The notes below the pieces were generated by a model, which worked only from the letters and a program-made list of their open reading frames with translations, was not told the origin of the DNA and ran no database searches. 64,000 nt of DNA from Sweltsa coloradensis (Eukaryota > Arthropoda > Insecta > Plecoptera > Chloroperlidae), in assembly GCA_024449915.1 (NCBI GenBank), contig JAMZAV010001462.1:124001-188000 (forward strand), written 5' to 3'. Both the position numbers and the translations under genes were made by a program. Shown piece by piece: positions 26,101-38,100 of the stretch. Position 1 is the stretch's first letter, and every line of letters begins with the position of its first letter.

Positions 26101-29100
26101 CAAACTAATTTTTTTATTATCTTACCTCGGAAGTATACTAACAAAAGACACAAAAATAGATGCTGAAATATCAAGGAGAATTGACGACTTAAATTGTACC
26201 CGCCTCCTAACGTCACGAGGCAACATGGCGGAATTAGTTGGTATAAATCCTCATTTCGCAAGTTTGACGCCTGCTTCACGGCGCAACACTTTTTACGCCT
26301 TAACTTTTATTCTATTCATTATTTGGACAATATTTAAATGAATAATATTTAGCAAATATATCATTCTTTGTAATAGCGATTATTTAGATTTTTTTGACAC
26401 AGTCGTTAGCTTGTTGTAACAATGTACGCATCATACATGTGAAAATTATCAATGACTGAAGTTTTCTCAATAATTTATTTGACAAAAAACTACTGATCGG
26501 ATTTCGACAAGACCTCATTAAAAATATGCATCAGACTGTTTAGACAAGAAATAAACTAACTTTCTAGATAGAAAGTGCACTGAACGAAACTTTGCAGCAT
26601 AGAGTAATATGCAGGGTATGTGTTTTTATCTACTAGGAAAACGCTCAGTTGGACGCGTTGTTGAGCGAGCACCGGTACGTGCAACATGACCCGAGTACGA
26701 CATTCCCATAAGGCCCACCACACAGTGTAGGCCTAACTGGATATTGACATTGTACACTATATACTATTCCAACATCTTTGTATTGTACTAATTCACGTCA
26801 TGCCTTCTAAAGTGTATCTTTGTATCTTCACTTAGGGTTGCCAACCGTCCGGAATTTCTCCGGACAGTCCTGATTTTGATGCCTTTGTCCGGAAAGAGGA
26901 ATTGCCTCATTCCGGACGGCACTTTGTCCGGAATTTGTGAAAAAGTCATATTTGTACTACATTTTATTGAATTTTAGAGTATTGCAGTGAATTAGTGTTT
27001 TTCCTTTCTAAAGTTGGTACATCAGTTGGTTTGGTAATTTGGAATAAAAGTTAGTTTCTTTCATGTAGCCGCATTTCGTAGTCCTACTCCTAGCTAGTCG
27101 TGCTCGTGACCTCTATGCTCGTGACTGCCCTGTCCCACTACCCTCCCTAACCCTTTGTATTGTATGCGCACTTGGCGAGGCGCAGGCGCTACAACATGAG
27201 ATTTCAGTTTAGTATTAGTCGTTTGTTTAGCGACCGTGGCCAGACGTGTCGGCACTGAACGTACAGTGAGCGATTTTCCTGTGCTTCTGTCGGATTGTTG
27301 CATCGTTAAATGGAACTGGTAGGCAATTTGCCTCCCAAAAAGAAGAATTAAAACTTGGATATATCCAAGTCAGTGAATCTTTAAATTACGTATCCGGCTG
27401 TTTTGAAGGTTAAAAGAGTCCAAAAAATTTTCGCCTCCGGCGGCTGGGCCCAGACCCCTTGTGTGCCCACTAAAATTCGAGATTTGTCCGGAATTCTAGT
27501 TGACCCAAGTTGGTAACCCTATCTTCACTGCCTCCTTCATTTTTAACATCATTTTTCGAATTATGATTGATTACCAATAAGTCTTTAAAGGGCTTGACCG
27601 ATTTAGCTGAAAAATTGGAAAATAAAAGAAAATGTTGTACTTATTGACCCTGCAAAATTTCATAACGATCGGTACATTTTTTTTTTTTTTTTTTTTTAAT
27701 TTTTTATAACCAACGATCGGATTTTGTTCAAAAACTATACAGCAACCCGCCTAGGTGGTATGTACATGTGTGCAAAATTTCAGGTCGATCAGAGAAACGG
27801 TGCGACCTGTATCGAAGCAGTAACAGAAAAAAAAAAAAAAAAAAAAAACAGACATTCGAGCCATAAGAGTCAAGTGGAGACGCTCGCTACACTCGCTCAA
27901 AAATACGCACTCTTGACGTGCGGATGAGCCGTGAAAAAGTGCACGCTGCATATTACTCTATGCTGTAAATTTTCGTTCAGTGCACTTTCTATCTAGAAAG
28001 TTAGTATATTTCTTGTCTAAACAGTCTGATGCATTTTTACAAAGAATTCTTGTCGAAATCCGATCAGTAGTTTTTTGTCAAATAATTAATGAGAAAGCTT
28101 AAGTCATTGATAATTTTCACTTGTGTGATGTGTACATTGTTATAGCAAGCCAACAACTTTGTCAAAAAATCGAAATAATCGCTATTAGAAGGAATGATAT
28201 GTTTGCTAGATATTATTCATTTAAGTATTGTCCAAATAATGAATAGAATAAAAGTTAGAGCGGGATAAGTGATGCGCCGTTCAGAATGCGCCAACTTGCG
28301 AAATGAGGATTTATACCCAATACTAGTCACGTGACCTATTGTTCGTTTTAAGCTCCGCCCATTTTGAGTCGTCAATTATATTAGCAAACAAATTTTGCTA
28401 AAATATCAAGGAGAATTATATTAGCAAACAAATTTTACCAAAGTGTACGGAAACTATTATGGAAGGAAGAAATATCATCCAGGTGCAAGATGCTACTATA
28501 CAAAATGTATTTCCTCCCAATAATATCATATGCATCCGTGATATGGACAATAGGAGGAAAGGAAGACAGCTGATTACAAGCAGCAGAGATGAAATTTTTA
28601 AGAAGTTCTGTAGCCCTAACAAAAAATAGACAAGGTACGGAGTACAACAATAAGAAACAAACTAGGAGTGGAAAGTCTACGAAATAAAATAGGAAGAGAA
28701 AGACTTCGATGGTATGGGCACGTACGAAGAATGAAACAAGATAGAATCCTAAGAAGAGAATTTGAATGCACATGGGGGGGAGTAAGAAAAGTTGGATGTC
28801 CAAGAGATAGATGGAGGGACCAAATAAAATGGAACGTTGAAGAAAGAGGGTATTCATGGGATAGCATTAATGAAGAAAGACTCTGGGAGGATAGAAAGAA
28901 ATGGAGAGAAATGGTAGAAATGCCTGTCAAAGAAGACATTGAAGTACATGAGAAGGTGTTGAGCCTGGCTAGCAAGCACTGAAAGTCCACAGCCCAAGAA
29001 ACTGGTGATACGTCACCCCCCGACCTGATTATGTTGGAACAGGGTGTTTGATTTATTATCTTTCTATTAAAAGTCTCAAAATTCGTCGGCTTATTAAATC

Positions 29101-32100
29101 GGCTTATATGCAAGTGTCGTTTTTTACGTGACAAATTTTAATCCAAGTTACAGTGCTGAAACTAAAAACGTAACGAATATGCATCCACTCCTGCCTGGCG
29201 CTGAGCCAATACTACGGCATGGACTATCAAGACAACCCAAGGCTACGTCAATGTGGAATTTACTACACACACAAGTGGTAGACGTAACGCGGTGTTTCAT
29301 TTCAATGACTGAGAGACGAGAACAATTTGTGCACTTTTTCTTCTACCCTGTGGTTGGAAATAATATAGTAGAAAAGAAACTAGAAATATTGTTGTTTAAT
29401 ACTACAAACTAATAATTTCAAACATGGGTGGAAATATAAACAACCATATGTTCAAGTACAAAATACATTATTTGTTGTCTACTGAATGTATTCTGTTGTC
29501 ACTCACGGGCCATGCACTTTCGTCAAGTCAGCATGCGCCAAGTCGCAAGCGAGCATTAGTCATCATCGAGTGTTGGTTGCAACTGCTTAAACATGACCCA
29601 ATCACACCCTACGTTCTAGTGTTGATAATTTATCTTGAGTATGAAGTAAAATTAAATTAAAAAAACACTATGTTGTTCTGGTAGTTACATGCCAACACCG
29701 TAGGCCTATTCAGTGTAGCCTACAACTTATGGTCAAATATATTATTAATTATTATTTATTGACATTATTTATCATTATCAATTATCATGCATCATTTCCA
29801 TTTTCGTCAGTAAGGGATGTCACAAGTGTTAGCTGAGTGATTTTATTTATTTATTATTTATTTAATGTCTATCCTATTCAGTTATAAAAACTGATTTACA
29901 AAGGAGGACAACTAAATAAATCTAATTACTTATATAATAATGACTTTGCGGGTTTGCGTACTTGTGAAATTTGATGACTTGAGAAGAAGTAAAATTGTGC
30001 TAGCAGGTGACTGGCTCCCAGCTGCGGAGTCCTCATGCTAATGTAAACAATCGAGGAAGCCAACACTCTGAGCGGCAACAAGACTTCGTAACAAATGATA
30101 CACATACATTCCATTATCTCGTTTAGTTCTAAATGAACAGCACAACTTGAAAAAAACGGCGTATATACTATATATGAAGTAAGCGCAATGGTCGAAAAGA
30201 TATGTCCCGACTGGGGATCGAACCCGGGTCCTAAAAAAAATTCAGTCAAGCTATGCCGGGCAACAATGAACTTCAAGCTCCAAGGAGAACACTGACCATT
30301 AATATTGTCAAAATACAACATTTTATTAGGTTGTAAATAGGGGTGTGCGATTAGCAATTTTTCAAGTTGAATCGAGTTCGAGTCGAGTAGTAAATAAAAA
30401 TCTTCAAATCTATAAGTTGTTTTTGTATATATGTTGGCCCTTTGTAATATGCAATCTACCAATTACCAAATTAATATTATGCTTCAATGCATTAGCATAG
30501 CCTTTGCAAGGGGGCAAAATAGTTCACCATTATTACCTATTAAATATGGGTACATGAAGACACTTGTATTAAAGTAGGAAAACACAAAAGTCCCGTCGCG
30601 TTGTTGAGCGAGCACCGGTACGTGCAACACGACCCGAGTACGACATTCCCATAATGTTACATACCAATAGGTAGAGCCCCGCATTTTTCGTAAGTGGCAG
30701 TATAATAGCTTTTACAACGAAATTGAGAGAAATTTTTTTTTATACCGAAATTGGGATAAAATTGGTTTTTATAGCGAAATTAATGATTTTTAAGTGCAAA
30801 AAATACAAATATATCTGTATTATTCACTGAAAACTCTTTTTACATTGTCAATACAAATGGTGAAGTAACGCGTAATGGCACCTTGTCCAAAGCATTTGTA
30901 ATGCAACTGAAGAAATATTGATTTCATCGTATTGAATTAGAAAATAACGTTTTAAATTTGCATTTTTAACTGACAAACACTGCATCAATATTGTAAGTCC
31001 GCTCCTAACGCTGTAATAAAGTAAAGTATTGCTTTTAAGATCTATTATTTTACCAAAATTGGTACTTTATTTACCGAAATATGCATATTTTTGTCCATTT
31101 TCAACACGAAATTAGGAATTTAATTCAACGAAAACATAAGTTTTATTTACCATTTAATCTTGCCCTTACCAATAGGCAATAAGGTCTTGACCGGTTTAGC
31201 TGAAAATTTGTAAAATAGGAGAGAATGTTGTACTTATTGACCCTGCAAAATTTCATAACAATTGAAACATTTTAATTTTTTAATTTTTTAATTTAATTTT
31301 TAATTTTTTATAACTAGGCCTAACGATCGGATTTTGTTCAAAAACTATACATTAACCCACATAGGTGGTATGTACATGTGTGCAAAATTTCAGGTCGATC
31401 AGAGAAACGGTGCGACCTGTACCGAAGCAGTAACAGAAAGGAAAAAAAACGACATTCGAGCCTTAAAGGGGTATTTAACCGCTAAACTCAAAAAATATAT
31501 TTCATTCAGGCTAACTAGTAATGAATTTAGCAATTAACAGAAAAATTATTGGGGCCACCATGACCTCCCAAAAAATTGTCAAACATGACATTTTTCGAGC
31601 TAGGTCCCATCGGCAAAAATCTCCCATAAGAAATAACATTGGGACGATCTTTATGCCCCGTGACCTTGGAGGATTTTGATCCAAAAAAATATTGGCCATT
31701 ATTGACGCACTCTACAGCCTTTTATGTAAATTTTCCATATTTTGTTTTGTAATTTGGGCAACTAGTTCGGTCAAAATCGGCTGATTACCAAGATGGGGTG
31801 TGATTTTGGAATGCATATTTTTGCGTGTTTGAGGGTATATTTGGGCACAGTTTCAAGACACGATGTAAAAAATGGGCATTTTAGATTGGTACCATGCTCT
31901 AGTATCTATGTGGATCAAAAAAGAAACAGATGAAAGCCGATTTAAGAAATTTCCCAAAACACCAATTTTGGCAAATTTCTGGATCAAAAAAATTGAAAAA
32001 TTCGTGTTAAATCACAGTTACAAGATATAATTTTTTAAACTGTCATTTTAGTGTAGTATTGTGCTATAGATGATGTGGTAAAAAATAATTTTTTGAGTTT

Positions 32101-35100
32101 ATAGCCCCTATAAGAGTCAAGTGGAGACGCTCGCTCAATTAACCAATTAACCAATTAACCTCCCCCCCCCCCCCCCAACAAAGTAAGGAGCAAGATACAT
32201 AACTATATTCATTTCCAGGTGTTAATAGTTTGGCTTGGATTGGATATTGCTAAACGTCTCATATTAATGCACTTTGGCTATTCAAGACGATTAGTGGTGA
32301 CAGTGACAGATAAGGATGAAGTATGAACAGAAGGGAGGAGGGGAAACCCGGTACCCGCACGTGGCCTACTCCTTTCGAAAAGTACCAAGGGGACCAACGG
32401 CTTTACGTACCATCCGAAAGGACATTGTAACCTTGACAGTCATATATAGGTTCCTCCACTAACCCGGACTGCCGACCAGACGTCGAGGAGAATGAAGCCG
32501 TTACACTAGCTCTCGAACCCTACATCTGCTCTAACCAGCGATATACGTGAGTTTCAGAGCGGAATGGTCACCCACTCTACCCCTACCACGCCCGAGTTTA
32601 CTTAACTTTGGTGTTTGAGTGGGAACCGGTTAAACTACCTCGGCTAACCCGCTGGCTAGATGTTAATAGTAGTTCCCTTTAAAACATATTCTTGCATATG
32701 CCACAGCAGTCTAACGCTTAATCTACTATCAAGTGTCAACATGTAATTTTCATTATAGGTATGGAGCCCTTAGTGTCAAGAATATAACTGTACAAACACT
32801 GGAAGCGTCGAGCTGGGACCTTACTTACTTGCCTTCCCGTGCTAAACTGATGGGCTGGCATGTTTGCGCAACCGACCAGCTGCTGTGAGGGGCGGGAACT
32901 GGGGTGGGGAGGGTCACGTAATGTGTGACCTTGAAACATTGCAGCGACGGCAGTATATACACCGGTCTGGTCTTATCTTATCTATAAGCATACAGGCTGC
33001 TACTCTAGCCATGTCATTATTATAGTCGCAAGATAAAAATATGCTACCCACCGGGGAAAACTATTCAGTATTCACAGATGTTGTTTTCGGTAATAAAATG
33101 TTTGGAATTGATAAAACGATAATAATATGAGCAATATGAATTCCAGATTAAATTTTCAAAACTATATTATTAAGCACACATAGCTCGGAGATGGCATCAT
33201 ATTTCTCAAAGAAGTTGCATTAATTATGAAATTCGAGCTCTGCGGGTAGTCTAGTAGCAGGGTTTGACGGCTCTCTGGCACCAATGCTCGTGAGTAAATG
33301 TGCCTGTATCAACTGATGGCAATCAGACGAACGTGTTTAGCTGTCTTTGATCGTATTAATGGTTTTGTAATTTGTACTACATTCTCATCGACCAACTTGT
33401 AAAATTACGGCAGATTCATTAGACCTTCCAAGATTTATTTTTTTCCGAATTAGTTGGCATGCATATTTTTTATGACTTGTATCATGAGATTCACGTCACT
33501 TTGTGCTCGCATCTGCCGAAATGCACGCTCGGTCAGTTTCAATTCAAATAAAGAGGCGGGAAAACTCGAACTCGGCTCGAAACTTGTAAAAAAAATTGTT
33601 TGAGTCGAGTTGAGTAACAACTACCAATCACCAATCAGTCATTGTTTGTTTTTGTTTGTGTTTTTTCAGAATATCTAAGTTAGTACAAATCGGTACAAAA
33701 TACCGCCAAACGAAAAAATTCGCAGGAAAGACAATTGTTAAAAAAAAAATCTCAGTCAGCCTATAGAAAACCAGTTGAAAATTAATGTCACAAAAACACA
33801 ACACCCTACCTTGACAAATTGAAGTTTGAAATTATTTTGGGGTGGCGATATTGGCCGTGTACCGGATCAGAAAATTTTGAAAAAAATAGTTTTGATTTTC
33901 TAAAAGAGCCAGGTTTCAAAGCCATTCGCTATATTTTGACTTGGTAGAATATTTTGGAAAATAGAAAAACGTGGACCAATAGCCTAAAGGTGCAGGCATC
34001 TAAAATCTCACTTTAATTTAAACAACATCAATAAATGACCTAATAATTCAGCTGTCAAAGTACTTCCAGTGCTTCAAAATCAGGTGGCCATTGCATGATA
34101 GAATGTTTAGTTTTTTCTGCATTGGTTGTGCTGAGTTGATAACTTGACCATCTTGAAGGTCGTTCAAACCAAATTGAAATTGAGTCTACAAACTATTTTA
34201 TTTTTAACTGCAGATTTTTGGGTCCATTAGTGTTTGTTTGCATCAACAAGGATTCACTGTAATGTATAGTAGTACTATCTTATGAGCATGCATATGTCTA
34301 CTGTTTACTTGTCATGCTTACAAGAAAGCAAGCTATATAGCCCTAACTCACTTACTTTGGCTTGACATTTGGATCCCAAGGTAGCACAACCTCGGCTGGT
34401 TCAATGGATATTCTGTTGTAAATCGTCATGTCTGCTACAGCAGAGATCTTTGGAGACAGCGCATGGGTCTCGCCTGAAGGATAGGTGACAGACTCAAGCG
34501 TTGCTGTGATTGCGCAGCTACCCACACTCACTGGCCATCCACTATGGTGTGTGTTGTTTGGTGTACTTTGTTCAACGTGGAAATATTGCTCAGGAATTAC
34601 AGCTTCTACATTCACACCCTCGCCAATATGTAGCTTGTGATCGGCACTGTAAAGAAAAATGTCCTTGATGTAAGGACTACTCAAAAAATACAAATCACAA
34701 AGGTAATTGACAATTGAATTGTGCATACTCTGCTCGATGGCAAGGTGATGGAGAATAAGTGAGAGGTCACAGGTTCCTACTTTAGTAGTTGGATGAGTGA
34801 AGCAGACTTCAATTTCACTGAACCCCCAAACAAATTAGCTCGGGTGATTTTTGTTGTTTTTTTTGGTTTGTATTTTTGTCTGTTTGTTCGCGCTCTACCG
34901 GACAAACAGCATAAGCGATCTTGATGAAAATTTGAGGGGACCTTCGAAATCTCTGAACTTAGACTTGCCACGTTTTTTGGTAGAATGGATCAAATATTTC
35001 TTATGTTTATCGTACTTTAACAATTTTTTTTAGTTTCTTAATGAGATATTTTCATGATATTTGGCAAACGGCTACTCCGATCTTTATGGAACTTTATGGG

Positions 35101-38100
35101 AATGTTAAAATCACTGAAATTATATATGTTATGATTTTAGAGACATTTGAAGAAATATTTCTCATAGAAATCGTACTTTTACAACAAAAAAAATGGTTTT
35201 TAATATGGTATTTTCGTGATATTTGGGCCGATTCTGATCAAACGGGTGGGGCTACAACGTTCATATTTTACATTGATATAAAGATTATGGTGATGTAGTG
35301 CCTTTTAAAAGAAAAAGTTGAAAAAGTTGGTCAAAATTCATAGAAATAAAGGTTTTAATATAAGCCTTTTACAGGTGAAAAATTAATAACTAATAAGTAA
35401 TGTCAAGTAACTATAGAAAAAGTAATGAGATCCCACTTAAAAACGTAATCATTTGACAGAAATATTCAAAACAAAAACTCATCCATCAACGAGACTGGAA
35501 AAAGCGTTCGCGAAGCGGCCTAGTTTACGAAATAATATTTACTTTGTCAAGAAGCATAAGTTTGCTGCATGGTATTGGTAAGTATTAGTGACATGGGAAA
35601 CGCCAAAGTCGTTGTTAAACGAGTGAGTAAGACAAGTGTTGAGTACCCGGGAACATCCCCTTTCCTCCCCTATACCTAAGGCTGGATCTAGCCCAGTATG
35701 GGGAGTGTTACCGGGTTTCAAAAAACTCAGAACCAAGAGAGCGAAGCTGCTTTGTGATCTTGCTTTTCTCTGTCGGTGTCGTGACACAGATATAGTACCA
35801 GTTGCTATGATGGTCAAGTTCCACACCAAGAGTCCAGCTATTAGCAGAATTCTCAAGAACACGAGCAGATTACTCCTTCGTAATACAATACTCTCAACGA
35901 GACGCATTCTTGACCAGGTTAGCGTTCAATTACATAATACTCATGCCGAGCTGTCATTATCGCTACATCCAATATTTTGGACAAAGGTTGATTATCTTTC
36001 TCAGCAACGTGCTGACGACGTAACGATTTATACAACTTTAAATCAGAAAACAAAGTATGAGGCACTGAATTCTAAACAAAAACCTCAAATCAAAGAACTA
36101 GATGCTACAAAAGAGGTATACAATCTTTCTGATTGTACGCTGGATATAAATACTATTTCTATATTAAAAAAAGGGATTTAACTTTGCCATCGCGCCCACG
36201 CCCACCAGGATACCCACAGAGGCTATTATAGCTGGAGTGGAGTCGGCGATATTTGGTCTCCCAGATAATTTAGCAGAAACTATTCGGCAAGATACATGTC
36301 AAATACTCCGCAAAGCTCGTCCACCGAGAAAGAATATCTCACGCCAAGAGATATTAGCTTTGAACTCTCTGAGAAATAATGAAGGTATCATCGTTCTTCC
36401 AGCTGACAAGGGCAACGCTTCTGTTGTGCTAAATACTCGAGAAGCTATCAATTCAAGATACAAACTCTACTAGACGACCCTGCATAACAACTTAATAGGA
36501 GTGACCCTACTACATATCTTGAAAAGAAAACCAAGGCTAAGATTTTTGCCTCTGCTTTTGATCCCGAGGTCAAGCAATACCTAATTCCTAGAGATAAGTC
36601 TTCTCGTTGTCCCAAGATGTACGGACTTCCTAAAATACACAAAGCCAGTGCTCCTCTCAGGCCAATTGTAAGTTCTATATGGTCTCCAGTATAACTTCTT
36701 GCCAAGCACCTTGCTAAGTATCTTCAACCATAATGTAGAAGGTGCTACTAAAAGATCAACCAGCCAAGTCTGAACATTTGTTGGTGAATTTTGATGTGGT
36801 CTCACTTTTCACAAAAGTGTCTATATTAGAACTTAGAAGTTATGGAAATCAATCACTCAAAAATTAACCCTCCTGGGTACATCACTGATTTGGTAGAACA
36901 CTGTCTTTCAAACACTTATTTCAGGTATGAGGGCCACATGTATAAACATATCCAGAGAGCACCAATGGGATCTCCATTGTCTCCAGCTATTGGAAAAATA
37001 TTCAAGGCTGATTTTGAAGTTAAAGCTCTGGAAAATGCTTGTTTGAAACCTAGTTTATGGTTAAGGTAGATCGATGATATATGTGCCATATGGACACATG
37101 GGGTTGATTAACTTTATATATTTCTTGACTATCTGAATGGGTTAAATGAACATATTAAATTCACAATAGAAAAAGAACAAGACAAATGTCTCCTATTTTT
37201 AGCTGTTCTTTTAATGAAGATAGAGGATGAGACCTTCGGACATACCGTCTACCCTAAACCAACGCCTAAAATCGATATTTAAACGCGGAATCACACCACC
37301 ACCCAGCACAGCTTGCCACAGTAGTAAACAGTACACCCTTGCTATTCGATCCAAAAGACTGTCTGACGATGATAACATGGTTGAAGAAATGATTGGGCTA
37401 CGAGACACCTTACTCTCTAACGGATTTTCCCCTCACACAATTGCTCGAGCATTCCATAAAACGTCGAGAAAACCTGTTGATCAAGATCAGTGTTCTCTTA
37501 AGGCCCGGACCGCCGGGCGCCCGCCCGGCGATAATTCCCTGCCGCCCGGCAAAAAAAAAAAAAAAAAATTGAAAAACATTTTTTTTTTTACTAAATTATT
37601 TTTTTAACTAAATTATTTGCGAATTTAATAAACTCTAACCGTCCACTAAACGTTTAAACGTCCCATCTCTAAACTGCAGCGCAGATTGTAAATGAAATCG
37701 TGGAGACTAATCTCGCTGATATAGAACCTGACAAGGAATGCATTTAAACGAAACACATAAGTTGGCAAAATGGCAATCATCGCTATGATCGTGAACATTC
37801 ACTGCACACAAGAAGCACATACAAGTGAACAATTTTAGCAATTTTCCAATTTTATTGATTGCTAGGACGAATTTTAAAGTAATAAAAATGAAGTCATCAA
37901 ATACAACAATGTTTCAAGTTGTAAACCTACAAATCTTAGATAATAAACACTTAGAAAGAATAACACCATCACCTTTATAAGGGCATATTCAATTGTACTC
38001 ATTGTAGCAATAGGACTACAGTAATTCACATAGCCTACATAACAAAGGAGAAAATAGGCTTGGACTATGATTTCAATCAAATTTGAAATGTTCATACCAC

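Larger units (their letters stand above)
26183..28373. mobile_element. Foldback element FB2, copy a, with AATT target duplication
   Basis: Inverted arms (about 26183-26632 and 27901-28373) share CCTCATTTCGCAAGTT, TTTAGCAAATATATCATTC and CTTTCTAGATAGAAAGTGCA. The outer ends are GACGACT. A 1,268-bp Helentron-like element sits at the centre. Without it the element is about 920 bp. Copy b at 57607-58357 lacks that insert. Confidence 0.88.

Noticed and set aside
28435..28857. 140-codon hydrophobic minus-strand open frame
   Set aside because: Antisense shadow of the LINE RT tail encoded on the plus strand.
30339..33620. A 3.3-kb hAT element from TAGGGGTGTGCGATTAGC to the GAGTCGAGTTGAG patch
   Set aside because: The right end lacks a matching terminus and no 8-bp duplication was found.
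35539..35907. Minus-strand 122-codon open frame
   Set aside because: Shadow of the N-terminal region of Penelope-like element P2 on the plus strand.
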